Source of the DNA: an uncultured Muribaculaceae bacterium
Lineage (GTDB): Bacteria; Bacteroidota; Bacteroidia; Bacteroidales; Muribaculaceae
Length of the DNA stretch: 64,000 bases
Assembly (NCBI GenBank): GCA_947629175.1
Contig: CANRCT010000002.1
Span: forward strand, 1-64,000
Reading direction: 5' to 3'
Shown here: piece after piece, positions 53,487-63,126 of the stretch
Numbering within the stretch: the first letter of the stretch is position 1
How the letters are laid out: every line of letters starts with the position of its first letter
The notes under the pieces: model-generated
Told to the model about the DNA's origin: nothing
Database searches by the model: none
What the model saw: the letters and a program-made list of their open reading frames with translations, nothing else
Made by a program: the position numbers and the translations under genes

Positions 53487-56400
53487 ATGATCAACATCCG
53501 ACAATTTATCACGGCTGCGGCGCTGACGCTCTGCAGCCTGCAACTTTTAGCCATGAACGACCGTAAACCCGACTTCGCATTTCCGGCCCAAGTAGCCGCA
53601 AATGCCGAAACGAATCTTGACAAGGCGCTCAAATCGTCAGACTTCAAGGAAGCTATCCATCAGTTTATCAATCTGCAGCTTGCTCGAACGGCCATTGATC
53701 CCGACAGCATAAAGAAAGCCATAGCCATGGCCGACAGCATCACTCCGCTGATCACCGACCCTCATTGCAATGCGATCATGTATATGCTGACAGCACGCAT
53801 GTATGCCGACTATTATTCGGACGACCGGTGGATGTTTGACAGCAGGGAGCTTCCGCTGGCTCCCCTCCCCGACGATATATCGGAATGGAGCGGCGAGCAG
53901 TTCAAGGCCGAAATCGACCGGCTCATCACGAAAGCTATGGCCGATCCTGGAATGCTGTCGGATGAACCGACAAGATCATACTCCGACATCATCTCCGCCG
54001 ACCGGCGCCAACTTGTATATTATCCCACGCTGCTCGACTTCATGGCAGCACAGGCCATCTCTCTATATGAGTCCACCGGCTCCCCAGCCAAGGCCCGCGG
54101 TCTGCTCGAAGAAATAACACGGCGATCAGAGCAGGGTTCGGCTCCTTATGTCATGGCACGGACACGGCTCATACAGTCGGAGGATCTTCCGGAGGAATCA
54201 TATCAGTCGCGGCAAAAGATACTCTACACTCGGCTCCGTGAACTTTATGACAACACCGACGGCCAGCAGCGCTGCATACCTCTTGTAGCCATATCGCAGA
54301 TATCTCCCGATATTGTCGATGCTTCCTGGCTCTATGGAGAGCTGCGCAAGGCTATAGCGGAGTATCCGGCCTTTTACAATATCAACAGCCTCAAGAACGC
54401 CCTGCATCAGCTTGAAGTCAGGAGTGTGAGAATCGACTGCCGTGAGGTATGCGCACCCGGCGACGTGCTGAAAGTGACTGTCCGTTCGTTCAATGTATCG
54501 GATGCCAGAATAGCGCTTTACAGGCTGCCCGACATGTTCATGTTTGACCGCTACTATCAGCTGGAGTCGGGAAGCGCTGCAAAACTTATCCGGACAATCG
54601 ACGTAAAATTCAGCGGCAAAATTCCCTTCAGGGATGATGCCGAAGTATCTCTGCGGCCCGATCTTCCAGGCTACTACGTCGTAGTGCCGATAGTAAACGG
54701 GGTATCCCATTACGGAAAAAGCTATCAGGTGATTCATTGCACGGGACTTGCCACCGGGTTGCTGTCTCTCACAGACAAATCGGCCATAGTCGTCAATCCA
54801 TTGAGCGGAGCCCCCGTAAGCGATGTGACGCTCGGCATATATAATCAGCGCAACAGAAATGCTAAGCAAACACCGGTACAGACAGCCTCGACAGGGAGTG
54901 ACGGCATATCGCCTCTCGACACCTCGCGCCTGAATGGTTACGGCTATATGCTGGCAGCAAAAAAAGGCTCCGACAGCTATGCCATTCCGATCAATCTTTA
55001 TCCGGGACACCGTCGCGAAAATAGTGTGACATCGCTTGAGGGATTCACTGATATGGCGCTTTATCGCCCGGGGGACGAAGTGAAATGGATGGGGGTCGCT
55101 TATGAGGCTACGGCAGAGGGACGCAAGGTGATCCCCGACCGTCAGATCTCAGTCAGCATGACCGATGTCAACAGCCAGACTGTCGATACCGTCACTCTGA
55201 CCACCGACAGCTTTGGACGGGTTCATGGGGCGTTTGTCATTCCGAAAGGACAGCTCACCGGCCATTATTCCATTCTGTTCAATTCAGAGGAGATTTTTAT
55301 CGGATCCGTTGGATTCGAAGTATCGGACTACAAGCTTCCGACATTCAAAGTCGAAATCACTGCGGTGGCCAACGACACTCCTGTCAAAGGTGCCGTAACG
55401 GTCAGTGGCAACGCTATGACATACGCCGGAATGCCTCTTGCGGGCGCGAATGTCAAGGTGTCGGCAAGCGAGATCGGATGGGCATGGTGGCGAAGCGCCA
55501 ACGGCCAAAGTTTCTATACCTCGCCCGACACCGTCACCGACGAGCAGGGGCGTTTCGATGTGATTATCCCGGCCTCGGCTCTCTCGGCTCCTGATCTGCG
55601 CCATCAGCTGCTGTCGGCAACCGCTACCGTAACTTCAGCCACATACGAATCGCAGACCGACTCAAAAGTGTTCACCCTGGGACTCCCCTACTACATAGCC
55701 GCAAACATACCGGCTGACATTGATGCCGAAAAGCCGGTTGATTTCAATGCACGCATAACCGGTCCTGACGGCAAGCAGATCAACGATACACTCACATGGG
55801 AAGCATTGCGCGATTCGGTCGTGGCAGCCTCCGGACAGTTTGCCAGCGACCGGTCAGTATCCCTGTCCTCCGTTCCATCGGGAGTATATACATTGCGCAT
55901 ATCGCTTCCCGGCAAGGACTGCAAGCCTCTGACGATGGAAAATGTGGCCATATACCGCCTATCCGATCCGATGCCGCCGCGCGACGAACTGCTTTGGACG
56001 CCCGTCATGGCATATAAGGCGGGAGAAGATATTATCGTCGGTACACGCAAGGGAACGACCAACCTGTTGCTCACCTGCTGGACCTCCGACAGTATCATTT
56101 CACGCCGATGGCTCTCACAGGATGGCGGAATCCACCGCTTACCCATTGCGATGCCCGACGGCCTTGAAAAGATGACCGTCACAATCATGACAACGCGTGA
56201 CTACAAGTCAGCCGTAAAAAATATCACCGTCAGCCGCCCGACGCCTCCGAAGGGGCTGCGGATTGTGCTCGACACATTCCGCGACAGAGTCGTTCCGGGA
56301 TCTGAAGAGCGATGGACACTGCGCGTCGTGCCTGCCGATTCCACCCGATCGCCCCAGCCGACAGCCGTGATAGTCGACATGTACAATGCCGCTCTTGACA

Positions 56401-59027
56401 GATTAGCTCCGCACTCTCTGTCGATGCACCTCAGCAGTGTCGGCAGCAGGTACCTGTCTGTGCGTACGCCCGCCACAGGCAACGAAGTCACATCCATGGT
56501 AGAATCCGATTTCCGCTGGCTCCCCGGCCGGGAGATAGGTGCGCCTGCTTTCAATACCTACGGACGATCATTCTACGAAGTTCCCCGATTGTATGAAATG
56601 GCGGAAGTAATGCCCCGAGCAGGCATGTCGCGGTCAGTGATGATGAAATCGGCCGCTACCAACCGTGTGTATATGGCCGCCAAAGATGAAATGGCTGACA
56701 ACGCGGTTGAAGAGGAAGTGGCTGAAGACGCATCGGCCGACGGTGGAGCTGCCGTCGCAGGAAATGATGCAGCGGAACAGGCACAAAATATCGAATACCG
56801 GCCGTCGGAAATCGCCTTGGCCATGTTCCACCCGATGCTTGTCACCGACAATGACGGTCAGCTTGCTCTGACATTCACAGTGCCCGACGCCAATACCACA
56901 TGGCGCTTCATCGCCACCGGTTTCAATACCTCGATGGAAAATGCCACGGAGAGCCGCGACATCGTCGCAGCCAAACGCGTGATGGTGACGCCCAACGCTC
57001 CGCGTTTCCTGCGCAACGGCGACAAAGCAACCGTAGGAATCGCGGTGTTCAATAATTCAGACGCGCAGGTCAAAGCCGACGTCACAGCCGAATGGTTTGA
57101 TCCGTCGACCGGACTGACCATCGGAAGGAGGAGCCAGACCGTCAATATTCCGCCGATGCTGTCGACAGATCTGACCACCTGCATTGATGTCCCTGTCGAA
57201 GGGCAGATGCTCGGACTCCGGGTAAGCGCCGTGACGCCTGAAGGCTCCGACGGACAACAGAACATAATTCCTCTCCTTCCTGCGGATATCCCTGTGGTGG
57301 AATCGGACAACTTCTACCTTGCACCCTCCGACAGCATCAAGTCCATTGAGTTGCCAAAGGGCGCCAAGGACATGAAAATGACACTTACATACTGCGACAA
57401 TCCGCTGTGGTATGTGGTCACTTCCCTGCCGGGAATGCAGACACCCGATTTCAAGAACGCACCCTATGCCGCATCCTCGCTTTTCTCTACCGTCGTGGCA
57501 AGAGAAATCATGAATCGTTATCCTGAAGTGGCAAAAGCAGTAAAATACTGGTCGGAATCAGCCGACCGCGACAGCACTCTCACATCGATGCTTGAGCGCA
57601 ACACCGATCTGAAGACTCTTCTCCTTAAAGCCACCCCCTGGCAGCAGGATGCGATGAGCGATACAGAACGCATGCAGAGGCTTGCACTGCTTTTCGACCG
57701 CAAGCAGACCGACGCAGCCTACAGATCCTCACTGGAACTGCTCGAAAAACTGCAACAGAGCGACGGAGGCATGGCATGGAACACTTACTATCCACGTTCG
57801 TCGGAATGGACGACAGAGTGGGTGGCAGACGTACTCGGCGAACTCAACCGCATAGGCTATTTCCCAGCCGATGACACGTGCTTGAAATCCATATATCACA
57901 AAGCACTCGGCTATCTCCAGAATGAGGCCGTAAAGCGTTCACGCCGCGATAAGGGTTACACCGACATATCGTTCGCCATGCTCGTCTCGGCCGCTCCCGA
58001 CTTCACTCTGTCGGGTGACGGACGCCTCATCGTGGACCGCGCCGTACAATACACCGTCGGACATTGGAAAGAACTCGATGTGCCCGCAAAGATCAAGGCC
58101 GCCCTGCTCCTGATCTCACAACGGCGCAAGGCCGTCGCCTCCGAAATAATGAGATCTGTAAGTGAATACGCTGTCAGAAAGCCCGAGCTCGGCATGTGGT
58201 GGCCGTCAGTCGGCGATTCCTATTACCAGTCAGGCGATGTCCTCATGTCGGCGCGCGCACTGCTCGCCTACAGTCTGCTTGATCCGAAATCGCCTCAGAT
58301 CGAACCCATACGCCAGTGGATCATCATCCAGAAACAGGCTATGAACTGGGGCGATGCTCCTGCCGTAAGCCATATAGTAGCATCTCTGCTCGCCTCCTCT
58401 CCTGCCTGGGTTGAGAAAGCCGGCAGCATAACGGTAAAGATCGACAAAAAAGATATTGCCGTCACACCCGAAGCATATACGGGTTCGCTGCGGGTATCAT
58501 TGCCCGTCAAAGGCCGGTCTCTGACAATATCAAGATCCGGACAGACGCCTGCCTGGGGAGCCGTCGTCAGCCGCTATACGGCCGTGCCGTCCGACATCAA
58601 GGCCACGCCTTGCGAAGGACTATCGATTGAGAAACGGCTGCTGCGCATGGCTCCCGACGGATCCTGGGCCGACGCTGAGACGCTTAAAGGCGGCGACCGC
58701 GTGAAAGTGGTACTCACTGTCAAGGCTGCGCGCGATATCGACTATATGGCGATCACTGACCAGAGAGCAGCGTGTCTGGAACCTGTCGAACAGCTCCCCG
58801 GGCCGATCTGGAGCGAAGGCATATGTTTCTATCGCGAGAATCTCGACGCCGAGACCCGCATCTTCATCGACCGGCTGCCCAAAGGCACTTACCAGCTCAC
58901 TTATGAAATGTGGGTAAACAATGCCGGAAACTTTGCATCAGGCATTGCTACCGCACAAAGCCAGTATGCACCCGAACTCACAGCCCACTCGTCGGGGTCA
59001 AGACTCTCAGTGGAGGCCGGAAAATGA
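53487..59027 (+). CDS. Bacterial alpha-2-macroglobulin family protein without thioester
   Basis: This giant exported protein of 1846 residues starts with a signal peptide (MINIRQFITAAALTLCSLQLLA). A helical N-terminal region (to about 330) is followed by macroglobulin-like beta domains (MALYRPGDEVKWMG near 525), an acidic Met-rich stretch (about 1043-1104) that may be a bait region, and the A2M domain (EIALAMFHPMLVTDNDG, about 1106). A helical thioester-type domain begins near 1320, where NAPYAASSLFSTVV replaces the CxEQ thioester. The protein may trap proteases or act as an envelope scaffold. A weak -7-like TAAATTTC (53457-53464) precedes it. Confidence 0.88.
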   Translation: MINIRQFITAAALTLCSLQLLAMNDRKPDFAFPAQVAANAETNLDKALKSSDFKEAIHQFINLQLARTAIDPDSIKKAIAMADSITPLITDPHCNAIMYMLTARMYADYYSDDRWMFDSRELPLAPLPDDISEWSGEQFKAEIDRLITKAMADPGMLSDEPTRSYSDIISADRRQLVYYPTLLDFMAAQAISLYESTGSPAKARGLLEEITRRSEQGSAPYVMARTRLIQSEDLPEESYQSRQKILYTRLRELYDNTDGQQRCIPLVAISQISPDIVDASWLYGELRKAIAEYPAFYNINSLKNALHQLEVRSVRIDCREVCAPGDVLKVTVRSFNVSDARIALYRLPDMFMFDRYYQLESGSAAKLIRTIDVKFSGKIPFRDDAEVSLRPDLPGYYVVVPIVNGVSHYGKSYQVIHCTGLATGLLSLTDKSAIVVNPLSGAPVSDVTLGIYNQRNRNAKQTPVQTASTGSDGISPLDTSRLNGYGYMLAAKKGSDSYAIPINLYPGHRRENSVTSLEGFTDMALYRPGDEVKWMGVAYEATAEGRKVIPDRQISVSMTDVNSQTVDTVTLTTDSFGRVHGAFVIPKGQLTGHYSILFNSEEIFIGSVGFEVSDYKLPTFKVEITAVANDTPVKGAVTVSGNAMTYAGMPLAGANVKVSASEIGWAWWRSANGQSFYTSPDTVTDEQGRFDVIIPASALSAPDLRHQLLSATATVTSATYESQTDSKVFTLGLPYYIAANIPADIDAEKPVDFNARITGPDGKQINDTLTWEALRDSVVAASGQFASDRSVSLSSVPSGVYTLRISLPGKDCKPLTMENVAIYRLSDPMPPRDELLWTPVMAYKAGEDIIVGTRKGTTNLLLTCWTSDSIISRRWLSQDGGIHRLPIAMPDGLEKMTVTIMTTRDYKSAVKNITVSRPTPPKGLRIVLDTFRDRVVPGSEERWTLRVVPADSTRSPQPTAVIVDMYNAALDRLAPHSLSMHLSSVGSRYLSVRTPATGNEVTSMVESDFRWLPGREIGAPAFNTYGRSFYEVPRLYEMAEVMPRAGMSRSVMMKSAATNRVYMAAKDEMADNAVEEEVAEDASADGGAAVAGNDAAEQAQNIEYRPSEIALAMFHPMLVTDNDGQLALTFTVPDANTTWRFIATGFNTSMENATESRDIVAAKRVMVTPNAPRFLRNGDKATVGIAVFNNSDAQVKADVTAEWFDPSTGLTIGRRSQTVNIPPMLSTDLTTCIDVPVEGQMLGLRVSAVTPEGSDGQQNIIPLLPADIPVVESDNFYLAPSDSIKSIELPKGAKDMKMTLTYCDNPLWYVVTSLPGMQTPDFKNAPYAASSLFSTVVAREIMNRYPEVAKAVKYWSESADRDSTLTSMLERNTDLKTLLLKATPWQQDAMSDTERMQRLALLFDRKQTDAAYRSSLELLEKLQQSDGGMAWNTYYPRSSEWTTEWVADVLGELNRIGYFPADDTCLKSIYHKALGYLQNEAVKRSRRDKGYTDISFAMLVSAAPDFTLSGDGRLIVDRAVQYTVGHWKELDVPAKIKAALLLISQRRKAVASEIMRSVSEYAVRKPELGMWWPSVGDSYYQSGDVLMSARALLAYSLLDPKSPQIEPIRQWIIIQKQAMNWGDAPAVSHIVASLLASSPAWVEKAGSITVKIDKKDIAVTPEAYTGSLRVSLPVKGRSLTISRSGQTPAWGAVVSRYTAVPSDIKATPCEGLSIEKRLLRMAPDGSWADAETLKGGDRVKVVLTVKAARDIDYMAITDQRAACLEPVEQLPGPIWSEGICFYRENLDAETRIFIDRLPKGTYQLTYEMWVNNAGNFASGIATAQSQYAPELTAHSSGSRLSVEAGK

Positions 59028-59033
59028 TACGTT

Positions 59034-59064
59034 TTTGAGGATTCGCGCATATTGCCTAACTTTG
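59034..59064 (+). promoter_or_regulatory. Promoter of brkB-ridA
   Basis: TTTG (59034-59037) and TAACTTTG (59057-59064) are 19 bp apart, matching the consensus. It begins 7 nt after the macroglobulin stop, so the downstream genes have their own promoter. Confidence 0.75.
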
Positions 59065-59098
59065 CATACGCTAAAGCAAACACGGAATAACGATAGAG

Positions 59099-60466
59099 AT
59101 GAACCAGACTGATAAAAGCGGCAGACCGTCATTCGCAGAACGGATCATACAGTGGACCACCGACAGGTGGCGCTACTGTACCGACGGCGTATGGCGCGAT
59201 ACGGCCGACAAGCCCATGGTGCATCTGGTCAAGATCATCAATCTGTCGGTACGCGGTTTCATGAACGCCGACCTTCAGTCGCAGGCATGCGCCATGACCT
59301 ATCGCACGCTGCTGGCCATGGTGCCTGCTCTTGCCATGCTGTTTGCCATAGCCCGTGGGTTCGGTTTCCAGAATCTTGTTGAATCCGAGATATTGAGTTT
59401 CTTCCCTTCGCAACGCACCGCGCTGCAGGCAGCATTCAGGTTTGTCGACTCATATCTGGCGCAGACCTCCGAGGGAGTGTTTGTGGGAGTCGGCGTTGTA
59501 GTCCTGCTGTGGACCCTCATCTCGCTTCTTGGCAACGTTGAGGACTCTTTCAACCACATATGGAATATCAGCGGCGGACGCTCCATATTTCGTAAGATGA
59601 CTGATTATCTGGCTATACTTTTAATACTGCCGGTATTCATGATCTGTGCGGCAAGCCTTTCGCTGCTCGTGTCGTCGACGCTGCAGCAACTGCTTGACGT
59701 GGAATTCTTGAAACCCACAGTCAACTGGCTCCTTGATCTGGGCAGCTATATTTTCACCTGTCTGTTTTTCACCGTCAGCTACCTGTTCATTCCCAATACG
59801 AAGGTCCGCTTCAAGCCGGCCGCGATAGTCAGTCTGTTTGTCGGCGCTGCTTTTCAGTTGCTGCAATGGATATTTGTCAGCGGACAGATGTACGTGGCAA
59901 AATACAATGCCATCTACGGTTCATTCTCTTTCTTACCGTTGCTTCTCATATGGCTGCAGCTCGTTTGGCTCGTCACCCTTATCGGCGCTCTGCTATGCTA
60001 TGCATCGCAAAATGCCGGTCAGTTCAATTTCTATAAGGATGTAGAGGATATATCACTGATCTACCGCCGTAAAGTGGCGGTAGCCATCATGGCGGTAATA
60101 GCAAGAAGATTCACTGAGGGCCTTCCTGCGCTGACATCGCGACAGATCGCCACTGATTACGGGATGCCGATCGCATTGGTAAGCCCGCTGGTAATGTGCC
60201 TCAACCGGATAGGACTTGTCAATTTCATCGAAGCCAAAGCCGAGATGCTCGAACACCCTCTCCAGCCTGCCGTCGATGTCAACGGACTGACAGTAGGACA
60301 AGTTATCAGTCTTATGCAGTCGGAGGGCAAATCAGATTTTATCCCGGGTTTCAGAGAGCGGTTTGACTCCGTCGACGATCTGTGCAATGAAGTCACAGAC
60401 GAAATGATATCGGCAGCCGACAAGACTCAACTCATTTCACTCAACATAAACATTTCTCAAAAATGA
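59099..60466 (+). CDS. YihY/BrkB family inner-membrane protein
   Basis: This 455-residue protein has a polar N-terminus, the family block [33 protein letters not shown] and six membrane helices, including [21 protein letters not shown] and [24 protein letters not shown], with a C-terminal winged-helix-like cytoplasmic domain of about 120 residues. The old label tRNA processing ribonuclease BN applied to this family is wrong; its transport role is unsettled. Its stop overlaps ridA by 4 nt. Confidence 0.9.
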   Translation: MNQTDKSGRPSFAERIIQWTTDRWRYCTDGVWRDTADKPMVHLVKIINLSVRGFMNADLQSQACAMTYRTLLAMVPALAMLFAIARGFGFQNLVESEILSFFPSQRTALQAAFRFVDSYLAQTSEGVFVGVGVVVLLWTLISLLGNVEDSFNHIWNISGGRSIFRKMTDYLAILLILPVFMICAASLSLLVSSTLQQLLDVEFLKPTVNWLLDLGSYIFTCLFFTVSYLFIPNTKVRFKPAAIVSLFVGAAFQLLQWIFVSGQMYVAKYNAIYGSFSFLPLLLIWLQLVWLVTLIGALLCYASQNAGQFNFYKDVEDISLIYRRKVAVAIMAVIARRFTEGLPALTSRQIATDYGMPIALVSPLVMCLNRIGLVNFIEAKAEMLEHPLQPAVDVNGLTVGQVISLMQSEGKSDFIPGFRERFDSVDDLCNEVTDEMISAADKTQLISLNINISQK

Positions 60467-60837
60467 AAAAACAAATTGCTACTACGGCCGCTCCCGCAGC
60501 CATCGGCCCCTACAGCCAGGCCATCGATCTCGGCAACATGGTGTTCATCTCCGGTCAGATTCCTGTAAATCCCGCCAACGGTGAGATCCCCGAAGGGATC
60601 AAGGCCCAGACAGCCCAGTCGATCTCCAACATCAAGGCTATCCTCGCCGAGGCCGGTCTTTCAATCGACAATGTGGTAAAGACCACTGTATTCCTGGCCA
60701 ACATGGCTGACTTCACCGCCATGAACGAAGTCTATGCCGAGGCATTCACCGCACCGTTCCCCGCCCGCTCAGCCGTAGCCGTGCGCGAGCTGCCCAAGCA
60801 GGTGCTCGTTGAAATCGAGACCATCGCAGTGCGTTGA
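60463..60837 (+). CDS. ridA: RidA family enamine/imine deaminase
   Basis: This 124-residue trimeric enzyme hydrolyses reactive 2-aminoacrylate and related imines produced by PLP enzymes. The motifs [21 protein letters not shown] and the catalytic Arg102 in [21 protein letters not shown] are present. It is coupled to brkB (ATGA) and ends before a strong terminator. Confidence 0.95.
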   Translation: MKKQIATTAAPAAIGPYSQAIDLGNMVFISGQIPVNPANGEIPEGIKAQTAQSISNIKAILAEAGLSIDNVVKTTVFLANMADFTAMNEVYAEAFTAPFPARSAVAVRELPKQVLVEIETIAVR

Positions 60838-60864
60838 TCAATCATCGACTATCAGTCAAGAGAC

Positions 60865-60911
60865 GACCGACGGAAGATACAGCCCTCAGACTGTTCTTCC
60901 GCCGGTCTTTT
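60865..60911 (+). terminator. Rho-independent terminator of ridA
   Basis: GACCGACGGAAGA (60865-60877) pairs with TCTTCCGCCGGTC (60895-60907) with one mismatch, followed by TTTTATCT. It separates ridA from the convergent folC. Confidence 0.85.
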
Positions 60912-60935
60912 ATCTGACCGGTAAAGGCCGCGCGA

Positions 60936-62267
60936 TCAGTCGTTGCTTTTATCCCGAAACCAGGCTTCGAGAAAATCAGCAACCACAAATGTAGATCCTC
61001 CTATAAACAGCATATCTGACTGAGAGCTGTCGGTCAAGGCATTGGTATATGCTTTCATCACACTGTCGTCAACCGAAGCAAGCTGCAGCCCCGCTTCATC
61101 GACTTTGTCGGCAAGTTGCTCCGCCGGCAATGCCCTGTCGACGGAAGGCTGACAAGCATAGACATGCAGTCGCGGGATACCGCGGAGAAATGACAATACC
61201 GTCGACACATCCTTGTCTGACACAAATCCGATAACAAGACGCTTATCTGACTTAAAGGTCCGGAAACGCTCTGCCGTATAGCGCCAACCGCCTGGATTAT
61301 GTCCGGTATCGCAGACGGTCAGAGGATCATCAGAGACTTTCATCCATCGCCCCATCAGACCCGTAAGATCACAAACCTGAGAGAATCCCGAGCGCACGGC
61401 CTCGGAAGATATGTCGAGACCCGACTCGCGCAACTTATTCGCTGACTCAAGTACAGTAAGTGCATTGTGACTCTGGCACTCTCCGGTAAGTTGCGATTCT
61501 ATCTCGCCATATCGTCGGGTCAGATATCGTTGCAGTCCGTTTTCAGTCGTTTCAACTTTAGTAATTTCGCCGCTGTCGCATGCAAAAGTCAGAGGCGCCC
61601 CTGCAGAAGCCGCCTTCCTGATGAAAACATCCCTGACTTCGCCCTCCGCCTCCCCTACTACGGCAGGGACTCCATGCTTGAAAATTCCGGCCTTTTCGGC
61701 GGCTATCAGCGGCTCTGTCTCTCCAAGAAGCTGGGTATGGTCAAGCGATATGTTAGTCACCACCGACAGCTTCGGAACGATGATATTAGTGCTGTCAAGA
61801 CGTCCGCCCAGACCCACCTCCACTACCGCTATATCGACCTCAGACTTTGCGAAATACCAGAAAGCCATAAGTGTACACACCTCGAAAAACGACGGGTGAA
61901 AACCATGTTCAACCCGTTCAAACCGCTGCATGAATTCCACCACATCGCACTTCGGAATCATCTTCCCGTCAACACGTATCCGTTCACGGAAATCGAGGAT
62001 ATGGGGAGAAGTATACAATCCGACCCGATAGCCCGCTTTCTGTAATATCGCAGCAAGGGTGTGAGCTACAGATCCTTTACCATTGGTACCGGCGACATGA
62101 ACGGTAGAATAACTGTTTTGCGGATCCCCGAGCCGTCTGGCCAGTTCAATTGTAGTCTCCAATCCCGGATCAATAGCGACGGCGCCAACCTTATGGAAAG
62201 CGGCATAGCCGTCGTTGAGCGTTTTTAGCGCTCTTTCATAGGCGAGATCAATATTATCGTCATGCAT
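60936..62267 (-). CDS. folC: Bifunctional folylpolyglutamate / dihydrofolate synthase
   Basis: FolC ligates glutamate to dihydropteroate and folates. The 443-residue Mur-ligase-type protein has P-loop GTNGKGSVAHT (60-70), GLYTSPHILDFRERIRV, VEVGLGGRLDSTNII and the C-terminal CDTGHNPGGW. The track's 62354 start extends into the upstream gene; the ATG at 62267 gives an 8-nt overlap with the ATP-grasp gene, so translation is probably coupled. A second glutamate-ligase-type gene just upstream is notable. Confidence 0.93.
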   Translation of the reverse strand: MHDDNIDLAYERALKTLNDGYAAFHKVGAVAIDPGLETTIELARRLGDPQNSYSTVHVAGTNGKGSVAHTLAAILQKAGYRVGLYTSPHILDFRERIRVDGKMIPKCDVVEFMQRFERVEHGFHPSFFEVCTLMAFWYFAKSEVDIAVVEVGLGGRLDSTNIIVPKLSVVTNISLDHTQLLGETEPLIAAEKAGIFKHGVPAVVGEAEGEVRDVFIRKAASAGAPLTFACDSGEITKVETTENGLQRYLTRRYGEIESQLTGECQSHNALTVLESANKLRESGLDISSEAVRSGFSQVCDLTGLMGRWMKVSDDPLTVCDTGHNPGGWRYTAERFRTFKSDKRLVIGFVSDKDVSTVLSFLRGIPRLHVYACQPSVDRALPAEQLADKVDEAGLQLASVDDSVMKAYTNALTDSSQSDMLFIGGSTFVVADFLEAWFRDKSND

Positions 62268-63126
62268 ATTTGTCAGTAATATACTCAAAAAGATTGCGTA
62301 AGATCGAGGAATTGCGGTCAAGCGACGACAGCGTGCGGAATCCCGCGTTGCCATTCACTTCACACACCGTGAATCCCCCTTCAGGAGTAAAAAGAAGATC
62401 TATTCCGGCAAATTCGAGACCGAGCGAGCGGGCAGCCTTCACCGCAAGATCAGCCGCTTCGACGGATAATGCATACGGATCTGCGCTCCCACCTTGCGAA
62501 TAGTTGGAAAGAAACGACGAATCCGAATGGCGCAGCACGCAGCCTACAGCCCGCTCCCCTACTGTCCATACCCGCAGATCGCGTCCGCAGCTTGAGGCTA
62601 CATAACGCTGCAACATGGCTTTCGGCCCGAGAATGCCGACAGCTGAGTCATATTCTCCTTTGTTACTTACAAGAAAAACGTTGACGCCACGCGAACCATC
62701 ATTCTGCTTGACGATGAACTCATATGCCCCCATTGCCTCACATGCGTCCTCATATGAAAGCGGCGCCATAGGCATTACGGTGAAAGGCGTGGGCAGCCCG
62801 GCAGCCGTTAGTGCCTGATGGGTAAGAATCTTGTCAAGACTTAGCTCCATAGCCGCCCAGTGGTTTATCACGGGCACTCCACAGCTCTCGAAGTGAGATG
62901 AAATCTCACGGCTATATCCCCGCATGACAGCAAATGCCTGATCGGGGAGCGGGATTCCGTCAACAAATGCCGAGGCATTGCCCGCATCATAGCGAAGCAT
63001 CAGATCTTCAAAAAAGGCCACGGAGAGATTTATGCCGCAGCGCGCGGCCTCCTGACGCCACCAGTCGAAAGCGGTAGGGCCGGAAGCAAGCGTGGATTCC
63101 GGAAACAATACAAGTCCGTCGGTCAT
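62260..63126 (-). CDS. RimK-like ATP-grasp ligase
   Basis: This 288-residue ATP-grasp protein has the nucleotide-binding EFIVKQNDGSRGVNVFLV segment, PKAMLQRYVASSCGRDLRVWTVG and the metal-binding FTVCEVNGNAGF near the C-terminus, the pattern of the RimK/LysX branch that makes peptide or gamma-glutamyl bonds. The substrate is unknown. It lies between an unknown membrane protein (4-nt overlap) and folC (8-nt overlap), so a role on glutamylated small molecules or on a protein tail is a reasonable inference. Confidence 0.85.
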   Translation of the reverse strand: MTDGLVLFPESTLASGPTAFDWWRQEAARCGINLSVAFFEDLMLRYDAGNASAFVDGIPLPDQAFAVMRGYSREISSHFESCGVPVINHWAAMELSLDKILTHQALTAAGLPTPFTVMPMAPLSYEDACEAMGAYEFIVKQNDGSRGVNVFLVSNKGEYDSAVGILGPKAMLQRYVASSCGRDLRVWTVGERAVGCVLRHSDSSFLSNYSQGGSADPYALSVEAADLAVKAARSLGLEFAGIDLLFTPEGGFTVCEVNGNAGFRTLSSLDRNSSILRNLFEYITDKYA

